Shown here piece by piece: positions 40,167 to 48,962 of a stretch of 64,000 nt of DNA (position 1 is the first letter of the stretch; each line of letters opens with the position of its first letter). The notes under the pieces were generated by a model. The model did not search any database. It was not told the DNA's origin and worked only from the letters and a program-made list of their open reading frames with translations. Made by a program: the position numbers and the translations under genes. The stretch comes from Desulfobacteraceae bacterium. GTDB taxonomy: Bacteria > Desulfobacterota > Desulfobacteria > Desulfobacterales > Desulfosarcinaceae. Location of the stretch: NCBI GenBank assembly GCA_027068085.1, contig JAMOUQ010000004.1, positions 62,001 through 126,000 of the forward strand. Direction: 5' to 3'.

Positions 40167-40227
40167 GTGTCGTCCTCCTGTCTGGGGTAATGCTCCTGTT
40201 TCAGGAAAGTTATCCCTTTCGCAGTCT

Positions 40228-40470
40228 TCACCCTCTGACTTCCACGATCCGGTTGAAGTAATGCTGGGCGTACTGGCGGATCCACTGGGGAATGGTGGCG
40301 TTGTTGAAGGCCATGAAGACCTTTTTCACCTGCCCCCGTGCCACCATATGCCCGGCCCGCATCTTTTCGGTCAACCGGATGTCCAGCAGTTCCAGGGTGG
40401 GTGCTGAAACCCTGAGGGACTCGTTTTCAGCAACCCAGTCCCTGCCGTTGTGGCTGATGATCATTTCCAT
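40228..40470 (-). CDS. DUF5395-type small protein
   Basis: An 80-residue soluble protein of unknown function, starting at the ATG 40470 (MEMIISHNGRDWVAENESL); a longer in-frame reading adds a non-conserved leader. No signal peptide or cysteines. SAPTLELLDIRLTEKM and NATIPQWIRQYAQHYFNRIVEV look well conserved in character. Its position between the small membrane protein and the YeiH exporter suggests a role in that transport system. Confidence 0.72.
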   Translation of the reverse strand: MEMIISHNGRDWVAENESLRVSAPTLELLDIRLTEKMRAGHMVARGQVKKVFMAFNNATIPQWIRQYAQHYFNRIVEVRG

Positions 40471-40582
40471 GGCTCTATTCACCTCGTTCCGGGGATACCG
40501 GCCGTGGCATTCCGGTGATACGGCTGCCGTCCCGGCCGGGAATCGGTCCTGGCATGGCAATGGCCACTGCAGGACGCAGATT

Positions 40583-40762
40583 CTAGTTCAGGATGGACGT
40601 GGGAACGATGAACAGGCCGATTATCAGCACCACCACCGCGATCACGAAGGACCAGACGACCAGTTTGGTCTCGATCGGATCCCAGGGTTCTGCATCGGCC
40701 AAGACATCCTCTGCTTCATACTGGCCCCCGGTCAGGGCGCCTTGTGATTTTTCTGCCGCCAT
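40583..40762 (-). CDS. Small single-span membrane protein
   Basis: A 59-residue protein: an acidic N-terminal half (QYEAEDVLADAEPWDPIETK) and one membrane span (about residues 33-54, LVVWSFVIAVVVLIIGLFIV). AAAGGAGG lies 5 bases before the ATG at 40762. First gene of the sigma-54 controlled operon with the DUF5395 protein and the YeiH exporter; likely a small accessory subunit. Confidence 0.75.
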   Translation of the reverse strand: MAAEKSQGALTGGQYEAEDVLADAEPWDPIETKLVVWSFVIAVVVLIIGLFIVPTSILN

Positions 40763-40850
40763 GCCGCCTCCTTTCCGTTTGAAGTTTTTGGTACGGTTTT
40801 CGGGTTGGTAATTGAGCATTGTTGTTGCATCAGCCCTATATCAGCCGGGA

Positions 40851-40865
40851 GCAAAAGCCGTACCA
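40851..40865 (-). promoter_or_regulatory. Sigma-54 promoter of the YeiH operon
   Basis: On the minus strand TGGTACGGCTTTTGC, with GG-N10-GC spacing; it deviates from the consensus at one base in the -24 element. The first gene starts about 90 bases downstream. A divergent NtrC-type regulator pair lies on the other side of the intergenic region. Confidence 0.75.
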
Positions 40866-40927
40866 TCGGTTGTCGTGTCGTTACTATTTGAAATTATGGT
40901 CATTTTCTTACATGGACCCTTCCGGGG

Positions 40928-40962
40928 TGCTAACTGCGGTTAGCAGCGGGCAAACTCGAGTT
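40928..40962. promoter_or_regulatory. Two dyads, candidate NtrC-type enhancer sites
   Basis: TGCTAAC-TGCG-GTTAGCA (40928-40945, perfect seven-base arms) and AACTCGAGTT (40953-40962, perfect). They lie 63-98 bases upstream of the -24 element of the YeiH operon and in front of the divergent haem kinase gene, so they may regulate both. Confidence 0.65.
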
Positions 40963-41103
40963 GGCAGCGGTGCCGGCAAAGGTAGCCTGATGAAAGTCCG
41001 GGACCGGTTTTAGTTTGAAACCCGGGCCGGGGCTGTGGTAGCTATTGCGGATAGTTTGCTGCGGAAGAAGAAAATTTTCAAATCCGGTGATGGGGAAAAC
41101 AAG

Positions 41104-43533
41104 ATGGCCCGCCGCAAATTCAGCCTCCAGACACGTTTTCTGATGGGACTGGCAGCCTTTGCCATCGGCATGGGGATCGCCTTCGGAGCCATTCTCTACT
41201 TTCACCTGCGCTCGGTGATGATCCAGGAGGTCAGCGACAAGGCCAACCTGATCCTGGCCGAGGCCGACGCCATCCAGGATTACGTCCGCCGCGACCTGCG
41301 GCCGGCCATGTTCGATGTTCTGCCGCCGGACAGGTTCATCATCAAGGCCATGTCGTCGTCGTACATTTCGCGGCGCGTAATCCAGCGCCTCAATGTCAAT
41401 CCTTCCCACTACTATTACCGCCGGGTGGCCGTTAACGCCCGCAACCCGGAGTCTATGCCAAGGCCCATCGAGATGCGCCTGATCGAATATTTCCGCAGGC
41501 ATCCTGACAGCAGGCACTGGGAAGGCACCGAGACCATCGGCGGTGAACGGTATCATCTCAGCGCCAGGCCGGTGGTTTACGCCAGCAGCTGCATGCGCTG
41601 CCACGGCGCTCCGGAGGATGCCCCCCGGGAACTGATCCAGCAGTACGGGAGCCGGCGCGGATTCGGATACCCGGTGGGCAGGATAAACGGGCTGGTGATC
41701 GCCGGTTTCCCGGTCCAGAGCACCATCAATCAGTTGGTGGATATCACCTTCGGGTACCTGATAATGTACCTGACCGGGATGGTGTTCTTCTTTGCCCTGA
41801 TCAGCATCTATTTCAACAAGCTGGTGGTTCACAACCTGCACCGGCTCACCGGCTTTTTCAGGCAGCATTTTTCAGACACCAAGGAGATCAGCATCCTTGA
41901 CCGCCTGCGCACCAAGGACGAGATCGAAGGGCTGCTGGGAGGGATGCAGGAGCTGATCAAGCATCTGTTCGAGGCCCGCAAGCAGCTGGAAGACTATGCC
42001 ACCAACCTTGAAAACATGGTGGCCGAGCGCACCGGTGAACTGCAGCGCGAAGCCGACCGTCACAAGACCGATGTCCGTCTTTTTGTCCGGATCCTGGGAG
42101 GGCTCAACCGTTCCGACACCCGGCGCGACATGCTCCATTATGCCATCGGGCAGATCGCCGAAAGGTTCGGGGCAAAGCGGGTGGATTACTTCTGCACCGT
42201 GGTTTCGCACCAGATCATATCATGGCCCGAGCAGAACGACCCGATTTCCATGCCGGAGGACTGGAAAGTGATAATGTCCCGGGACCAGGTGCGGCAGTCG
42301 GGCAACAGGGTATGTTTCCCCGTAAAATCCCAGGACTGCCAGTGGGGCCTCATGTGCATGGAGTGGGAACGTCCCCTGCGGATCGACCGGCAGACCACCG
42401 ATGTTCTGCTGGCCATCGGCCAGCAGCTGGGCATGGCCCTGGAGAACATCCAGGCCATGCGTGATCTTACCGTGCAGAAAGACATGCTCCAGTCGGTTTT
42501 CGAAAGTATATCGGATCCGCTTTTGATGCTGGACGGACGGGGCAGGGTGCTGATGACAAACCGTTCCGGCTACCAGCACACCACCGGGGAGGCCAACGAT
42601 ATGCTGTTGCTGGACCGCCAGTGGCACAGGCCCCTGGGGATAGGTTTGCAAGGCCAGGGCCGGGAGAACGTGGTCCGGAGTTGTTTCCGGCATCGGCGTC
42701 CCTGGTCCAAGAACATCGTCATGCCCGACCGGCGTTCTTTCCGGGTCAGCCTCTACCCCGTGTCCGGGTATCAGGACCGGCACGACTGCGTGGTGATGTA
42801 CCTGCGGGAAAACACGAATGAAAAGCAGATGCTCGACAGGCTCCGGCGGGCCGAGAAGCTCAGTGCCGTAGGCCAGCTGGCGGCCGGTCTGGCCCACGAG
42901 ATAAACAACCCGCTGGGGACGATCCAGTGTTATACGGACCTGCTTGCCAACCAGATATCCGATCCCCAGGCCCTTGCCGATCTGGGCATCATTGCCAAGC
43001 ATACTAGGCTGGCCCAGGAGGTTCTCGACGGCCTTCTGAATTTCGCGCGCCCCAAGGCCTGCGTGACCGAAAAGTGCGATCTGAATGCCGTGATCGACAA
43101 TGCCGCCAGGGTGTTCAAGGTCCAGTCGGCGTCCAAGGGGATCGGCCTGAAGATAGATCTGTCGGACGATCTGCCCCAGATCAGGGGAGATGCCAACGCC
43201 ATCGAACAGATCCTTACCAACCTGTTGCTGAATGCCTTCGATGCCGTCAGCGCAACCGGCGGTACCGTTAGGGTAAGTACCGTGCCAGCTTCTGACGACC
43301 GGCATGTGGTACTTGAAGTGCGCGACAACGGACCCGGCATCAAGGCCGAAGATCTGGACCGGATCTTCGATCCTTTTTTCACCACCAAGAAGGTCGGCAA
43401 GGGAACCGGCCTGGGGCTGGCCGTGGTCTACGGCATCCTGGAAGAGCTGGAAGGACGGATAGAGGCGGGCAACGACAATGGCGCCGTTTTCACGGTCTAT
43501 TTCCCCGTATGGAACGGGACGGACGATGAATGA
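41104..43533 (+). CDS. c-type-haem sensor histidine kinase (DUF3365 domain)
   Basis: An 809-residue membrane kinase. First membrane span about residues 11-33, a periplasmic DUF3365 (Tll0287-like) domain with a c-type haem site C163-MR-C166-H167 (SSCMRCHGAP), second span about 216-242, then a coiled coil, a GAF-like region (about 330-460), a PAS-like domain (about 470-570), HisKA with LAAGLAHEINNPLGTIQCY and HATPase with NAFDAVSATGG, DNGPGIK and [11 protein letters not shown]. The haem suggests sensing of redox state or a small gas. It overlaps the NtrC-type regulator by 8 bases. The divergent YeiH operon with sigma-54 promoter is the probable target. Confidence 0.9.
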   Translation: MARRKFSLQTRFLMGLAAFAIGMGIAFGAILYFHLRSVMIQEVSDKANLILAEADAIQDYVRRDLRPAMFDVLPPDRFIIKAMSSSYISRRVIQRLNVNPSHYYYRRVAVNARNPESMPRPIEMRLIEYFRRHPDSRHWEGTETIGGERYHLSARPVVYASSCMRCHGAPEDAPRELIQQYGSRRGFGYPVGRINGLVIAGFPVQSTINQLVDITFGYLIMYLTGMVFFFALISIYFNKLVVHNLHRLTGFFRQHFSDTKEISILDRLRTKDEIEGLLGGMQELIKHLFEARKQLEDYATNLENMVAERTGELQREADRHKTDVRLFVRILGGLNRSDTRRDMLHYAIGQIAERFGAKRVDYFCTVVSHQIISWPEQNDPISMPEDWKVIMSRDQVRQSGNRVCFPVKSQDCQWGLMCMEWERPLRIDRQTTDVLLAIGQQLGMALENIQAMRDLTVQKDMLQSVFESISDPLLMLDGRGRVLMTNRSGYQHTTGEANDMLLLDRQWHRPLGIGLQGQGRENVVRSCFRHRRPWSKNIVMPDRRSFRVSLYPVSGYQDRHDCVVMYLRENTNEKQMLDRLRRAEKLSAVGQLAAGLAHEINNPLGTIQCYTDLLANQISDPQALADLGIIAKHTRLAQEVLDGLLNFARPKACVTEKCDLNAVIDNAARVFKVQSASKGIGLKIDLSDDLPQIRGDANAIEQILTNLLLNAFDAVSATGGTVRVSTVPASDDRHVVLEVRDNGPGIKAEDLDRIFDPFFTTKKVGKGTGLGLAVVYGILEELEGRIEAGNDNGAVFTVYFPVWNGTDDE

Positions 43534-44926
43534 CAGAGCGACGATACTGGTGGTCGACGACGAGGACGATTTCCGCAAAGGGCTTTTGCGGATCATCGCA
43601 TCCGGGCTGCAGGAGGTCGAGTGCCTGGATGCCGCTTCGGCCGAAGAGGCCCTGGAGAAGATAAGGTCCCAAGCGGTGGCGGTGATGCTCACCGATCTGC
43701 GGATGCCGAGCATGAGCGGAATCGAGCTTCTGGAAAAGGCCCGGGGCCTGGCGGCCGATCTTACCACGGTGGTGATAACCGCCTATGGCACCATCGAGGA
43801 TGCGGTCAGGGCCGTCAAGCTCGGGGCTTACGATTTCGTTACCAAGCCGATCGAGAAAAACGCCCTGATTCACGTTCTGACCAAGGCCCTGGAACGCCAC
43901 CGCCTGCTGAGTGAAAACCGGCAGCTGCAGGAAAAGATCGCCGTCATTGGCGCCGGCCCCCGGATGATCGGTAAAAGCCGCGTCATGGAGCACCTTTACC
44001 GTCGCATGGCGGCCGTGGCTCCCACCGATTACACCGTCTTGATCCGGGGAGCCTCGGGCACCGGCAAGGAGGTTGCGGCCCGCATGATTCATAGCCTCTC
44101 TCCCAGGGCCGGCAAGCCCTTTATGTCCATCAACTGTCCGGCCATACCCGAACCCCTGCTTGAAAGCGAGTTGTTCGGACACGTGCGCGGTGCCTTCACC
44201 GGCGCCGACAGGAACCACAGGGGCCTGTTCGAGGCGGCAGCCGGGGGCACGCTGCTGCTGGATGAAATCGGAGAAATAAGCCCCAACATCCAGGCCAAAC
44301 TGCTGCGGGTCCTGCAGGAAAGGGAGATCCGTCCGGTTGGGTCCAACGAAAAAAAGAAGATTGACGTCCGGATTCTGGCCACGACCAACCAGGACCTGGA
44401 AAAAAAGATCGCGGGGGGCACTTTCCGGGAGGACCTGTTTTACCGCCTCAATGTTCTGGAAATCAGAATTCCGGGTCTGGAAGAGCGCCGGGCCGACATT
44501 CCTCTGCTGGTGCATTACTATCTTCACAAGACATGCGCCGAGATGCAGATGCCCCCGCGCGGCATTTCTCCCGACGCCCTGGCCTTTCTCAGCGAACAGC
44601 CCTGGCCGGGCAACATCCGGCAGCTGATCAATTTCGTCCGGCGCCTGGTGGTCTTTTCCGAGCAGGCCGACATCGACTTGGCCCTGGTACGCCTGGTGGC
44701 AAGCTGCGGCCACGATTGCACCGGGCCGGCCCCCGATGACCTGCCTCCTTACAAGGAAGCCAAAGAGCGGGCCATGGCCGCATTCGCCCGTCAGTATGTT
44801 CAGACGGTGCTTGCCAAAACCGGCGGCAACATTTCCCGGGCGGCGCGTCTGAGCGGTCTGGAAAGGGTGTCGCTGCAGAAGATAATCAAGCGGTTGAACA
44901 TCGATCCGGGCAGTTTCAATACCTAG
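43526..44926 (+). CDS. NtrC-family sigma-54 response regulator, partner of the haem kinase
   Basis: A 466-residue regulator whose ATG lies within the end of the kinase gene. Receiver domain (residues 5-120, phospho-Asp in VMLTDLRMPSMSG), AAA+ domain from about 148 (Walker A GASGTGKE, where the usual Glu/Asp-Ser is Ala-Ser, GAFTGAD, Walker B TLLLDEIGE) and a C-terminal Fis HTH (GNISRAARLSGLERVSLQKIIKRLN). Expected to activate the divergent -24/-12 promoter at 40865 through the dyads at 40928-40962. Confidence 0.93.
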   Translation: MNDRATILVVDDEDDFRKGLLRIIASGLQEVECLDAASAEEALEKIRSQAVAVMLTDLRMPSMSGIELLEKARGLAADLTTVVITAYGTIEDAVRAVKLGAYDFVTKPIEKNALIHVLTKALERHRLLSENRQLQEKIAVIGAGPRMIGKSRVMEHLYRRMAAVAPTDYTVLIRGASGTGKEVAARMIHSLSPRAGKPFMSINCPAIPEPLLESELFGHVRGAFTGADRNHRGLFEAAAGGTLLLDEIGEISPNIQAKLLRVLQEREIRPVGSNEKKKIDVRILATTNQDLEKKIAGGTFREDLFYRLNVLEIRIPGLEERRADIPLLVHYYLHKTCAEMQMPPRGISPDALAFLSEQPWPGNIRQLINFVRRLVVFSEQADIDLALVRLVASCGHDCTGPAPDDLPPYKEAKERAMAAFARQYVQTVLAKTGGNISRAARLSGLERVSLQKIIKRLNIDPGSFNT

Positions 44927-45412
44927 TTTTTGCGGCCCTTGACAAGCCGCGGGCAGTGATTATGATTCTGCCGCACGGTGTTGGCCGAAGCGTTCGCCCC
45001 TCAGGACCGGCCGGGCGCGATGGCTGCCGGAAGCCTGACGCCCGTTCCGCTTGCAAAGGCGAACGCGCCCAATACCTTGCTCTTTGACCGGCTTTTTTTC
45101 GCGCATCGTTCGGAAAGGTTTGGCAGATGAAGGGTGGTTTGAGAAGAAGCACCGGTGTGAGCGGGCTTTACCGGTGCTGTCAAAGAGCGTTCAGGACAAC
45201 TGAAAATCTTGATTATTACTCCCCGGAAGATTACAAACGCGCGCGGCGCAAATTCATGAAACTCGGCCTGACCCAGGGCTTTGAGACAGAAGACGGCTTG
45301 AACGGCCCTTGAGTTGGATGCAGTCTCCGGAAAGATGTTGAACAAAGGGAAAGTGTCGGGTCCCGTGCACTCGTCTTTGAAGATATCAGGTAGCAAACCA
45401 GGAGGTGTGTTG
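44927..45412. other. Intergenic region with nested inverted repeats and a doubtful 61-codon ORF
   Basis: GCTCTTTGA (45079-45087) pairs with TCAAAGAGC (45180-45188); inside, AGCACCGGT (45148-45156) pairs with ACCGGTGCT (45170-45178). An ORF at 45127-45312 overlaps this; its second half (DYYSPEDYKRARRKFMKLG) looks protein-like but has no good ribosome site, so it may be the remnant of an older gene's 3' end. The promoter of the NEW3 gene should also be here. Confidence 0.4.
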
Positions 45413-46621
45413 ATGAACAGCCATGTCGTTGGTGTGCGCCGGCAGTGGGCGCTTTTGGTGCTGGTGCCGGCGCTGGTGTTATTGTTGTCCCTGCCGGCAT
45501 GGGCCAAGCAAGACAGGCCCCAAAGAATGTTGTCCTTTGCCGCCGAGTACCCGGGAGTCATAGTCGGCCCCGAGGACGATGTCAGCATGGATCTGATTGT
45601 CCACAACAAGGGAAAGAAGGATGAAACCGTCTTTGTCTGGATAGAGTCCAAACCTGAAGACTGGAAGGTCCGCATCAAGACATATCGCTATGAGATTACC
45701 GGTGTCCATGTTCCGGGCGGGGAAGACAGGATGCTGACCTTCGAGGCCGCCCACGAAAAGAAGGTGGCCCCCGGCGATTATGTTTTCCGGATAGGGGCCC
45801 GCTCGGCAGACAGGCACTTCAGGTTCATCCGTCAAATCAAGGTCACGGTGACGGCGGACAAAAAGAGCCGTGGCTCCAACGGGATCGTCCTGACTACTTC
45901 CTACCCGGTGCTGCGGGGGCCCTCGGATGCCAGGTTCGAGTTTTCCATCGAGGTGGAAAGCCAGCTCGATGACGATGCCATCTTCGATCTGTTTGCCAAG
46001 GGACCGGACGGATGGGAATTGAACTTCAAGCCGGCCTATGAGTCCAAGTACATCTCCAGCCTGCGCCTGAAGGCCCGTCAGAGTTCTTCGGTGGCCCTTG
46101 AAGTAAAGCCCGCACCCGGCGCCGGGGCAGGCCAGTACCCCATAACGATCAACGTTTCTTCAGGGCCGGCCAAGGCCAAGGCGGAACTGACCGTCGTGCT
46201 GACCGGAACCTACAATCTGGAGGTCGGCACGGTGGACGGCCTGCTTTCCTTGACAGCCAGGCGCGGCCGGGAAGCCAACCTTTCCTTTTTCGTCAAGAAC
46301 ACGGGGTCTGCCCCCAACAACAACATAGAGTTTCTCTCCTTCAAGCCTGAAAACTGGAAAGTGGAATTCAGGCCGGAAAAAATCGATACTCTCGCCCCGG
46401 GCGAACTCAAGCAGGTCGAGGTGCTGATCACACCTTACGAAGACGCCCTGGTGGGTGATTACGCCGTCGATCTGCGGGTAGAGGGCGAGAAGGTTTCCAA
46501 GCCGCTCTCCCTGAGGGTGACGGTCAAGGCGTCGGCCGCCTGGGGGTGGATCGGTATCGCCATAATCATCTTTGTGGTTTTGGGATTGACGGCCCTGTTC
46601 CGCAAGTTCGGCAGACGGTAG
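45413..46621 (+). CDS. Membrane-anchored NEW3-domain protein
   Basis: A 402-residue exported protein: signal peptide residues 1-31 (LPAWA), several beta-sandwich repeats of the NEW3 / alpha-galactosidase-associated type (VIVGPEDDVSMDLIVHNKG, PSDARFEFSIEVESQ, RREANLSFFVKNTG-like segments), each ending in a W-K/E-V motif (PEDWKVRI, PDGWELNF, PENWKVEF), and a C-terminal membrane anchor (377-396) with a basic tail. AGGAGGTG lies 6-7 bases before the ATG. It is followed within 5 bases by an ABC ATPase and permease, a repeated association in which the NEW3 protein probably acts as periplasmic accessory of the exporter. Confidence 0.85.
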   Translation: MNSHVVGVRRQWALLVLVPALVLLLSLPAWAKQDRPQRMLSFAAEYPGVIVGPEDDVSMDLIVHNKGKKDETVFVWIESKPEDWKVRIKTYRYEITGVHVPGGEDRMLTFEAAHEKKVAPGDYVFRIGARSADRHFRFIRQIKVTVTADKKSRGSNGIVLTTSYPVLRGPSDARFEFSIEVESQLDDDAIFDLFAKGPDGWELNFKPAYESKYISSLRLKARQSSSVALEVKPAPGAGAGQYPITINVSSGPAKAKAELTVVLTGTYNLEVGTVDGLLSLTARRGREANLSFFVKNTGSAPNNNIEFLSFKPENWKVEFRPEKIDTLAPGELKQVEVLITPYEDALVGDYAVDLRVEGEKVSKPLSLRVTVKASAAWGWIGIAIIIFVVLGLTALFRKFGRR

Positions 46622-46626
46622 GAAAA

Positions 46627-47379
<753 letters not shown>

Positions 47380-47381
47380 CC

Positions 47382-48338
47382 ATGAAAGGGTTTATGGCCA
47401 TTTACCGCAAGGAGCTTGCCGATCATTTCAGCAGCTACCGGTTCCTCATCCTCTTTGCCCTGATTGCAATGGTGAGCCTCATTACCGCGTATCTCGCCGG
47501 AATGAACATGGCAAAGGCCCTGGAGGGCAGGATCAAGCCTACCACCGTTTTTCTCAGCCTTTTCACCGCCGCCGGGGCAGGCTTTTCCCTGGTTCAGTTC
47601 GTTACTTTTTTCGGGCCCCTGCTGGGCCTTTTGCTGGGATTCGACGCCATCAACCGGGAACGCAACGAGGGAACCCTCAGCAAGCTGCTCAGCCAGCCCA
47701 TTTACCGGGATGCGGTAATCAACGCCAAGTTTGCGGCGGCCGCAACCATGATCGCCCTGATGCTGGCGGCCATCATCCTGGTGATCACCGGCCTGGGCCT
47801 GGTGATCCTGGGTGTGGTTCCCGATGCCGAAGCCCTGGGCCGGATCCTGGTCTACTTCGTTATCAGCGTGGTCTACATCGCCCTCTGGCTTGCGGTTGCC
47901 ATATTGCTTTCCATTTTGCTCCGCTCGGTGGCGACTTCCGCCCTGGCCGCCCTGGCCTTGTGGATTTTTTTCTCCTTTTTCATCTCCATCGGCGCCAATG
48001 CCGTGGCCAATTCCCTGACCGCCGATGCTCCGCCCGATGATCCGGCCGCCATCGTCAAGCGGGCCAGGATCGAAAATGCCATCAGCATCCTGTCGCCCAT
48101 GGTTTTGTATACCAACGCAACCGCCACCATCGTCGATCCCAGCCGCAAGACGACCCGCAACGTGATCCGGGTGGGAGTCATGGAACAGTTGTCCATGGCC
48201 CGCTACTCAGGCCCGCTGCCTCTTGACCAGAGCCTGCTGGTGGTGTTGCCCAACATCGTCTTTCTCATATGCCTGACGGTGATCTGTTTTGCGGTTTCAT
48301 ACCTGGTTTTCATGCGCCAGGAGATCCGCTCCCTATAA
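47382..48338 (+). CDS. ABC-2 type permease (NosY-like)
   Basis: A 318-residue inner-membrane protein with about six membrane segments, beginning MKGFMAIYRKELADHFSSYRF. The segment FDAINRERNEGTLSKLLSQPIYRDAVINAKF is typical of ABC-2 permeases of the NosY type, and there is a hydrophilic loop of about 70 residues (residues about 210-270). ATG 47382 follows the ATPase stop by two bases; a TTG overlapping that stop is an alternative. The substrate of the exporter is unknown. Confidence 0.9.
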   Translation: MKGFMAIYRKELADHFSSYRFLILFALIAMVSLITAYLAGMNMAKALEGRIKPTTVFLSLFTAAGAGFSLVQFVTFFGPLLGLLLGFDAINRERNEGTLSKLLSQPIYRDAVINAKFAAAATMIALMLAAIILVITGLGLVILGVVPDAEALGRILVYFVISVVYIALWLAVAILLSILLRSVATSALAALALWIFFSFFISIGANAVANSLTADAPPDDPAAIVKRARIENAISILSPMVLYTNATATIVDPSRKTTRNVIRVGVMEQLSMARYSGPLPLDQSLLVVLPNIVFLICLTVICFAVSYLVFMRQEIRSL

Positions 48339-48444
48339 TAGAGGGCCGGCCCTGCTCAGGTGATCAGGGGATTCAAAGGCGGCAAAAACCGAAACGGGAG
48401 CTTGGTGGTCCGGTATGGGCCCCGGACTGTGACAGGAAAGGCAA

Positions 48445-48888
48445 ATGATCGAATGGTCAAGTTGTAAGCCGGCAGTTCCCCGCCGGTGGCTGATGGGGCT
48501 GGCCGGCATCCTGTGGGGGGCGGTTGGTGTCATGCTCTGCCGCCTGGCGATCGGCTGGCTGCAGCCGGTGAGAATAGAGCAAAGGGTCGTTTTGCTGGGG
48601 CTGGGGCTGGCCCTGGCGGCCGGCATGTACCGGGCGGCATTCTCCAGGCTGGTCGCCAGAAACCTGGAGCGCATCGGGAACCTGCCCGCCAGAGGGTGCC
48701 TTTTTGCCTTTCAGCCCTGGAAAAGCTACCTCGTAATCGTCTTCATGGTCATGCTGGGACTTGGTCTGCGGCGTTCGGCCCTGCCGAGACCCGTCCTGGC
48801 CGTCGTCTATATCACCATCGGCGTCGCCCTGATCCTGGGCGGTATCAAGTACTGGCGCCGGATGTTCTCCGGCCGGCCATCTTCCTGA
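48445..48888 (+). CDS. Small membrane protein of unknown function
   Basis: A 147-residue protein with four predicted membrane segments (about 15-37, 47-63, 93-108, 113-132) and basic loops. I do not recognise a family. It follows the NEW3-ABC genes by 106 bases in the same direction and may belong to that operon. Confidence 0.6.
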   Translation: MIEWSSCKPAVPRRWLMGLAGILWGAVGVMLCRLAIGWLQPVRIEQRVVLLGLGLALAAGMYRAAFSRLVARNLERIGNLPARGCLFAFQPWKSYLVIVFMVMLGLGLRRSALPRPVLAVVYITIGVALILGGIKYWRRMFSGRPSS

Positions 48889-48962
48889 ATCGGCCCCGCC
48901 TTCCAAAGAGCCGGAAAAAACCGGTTGATTTTTTATAATACGACAGGATAATTGTATTGGTG

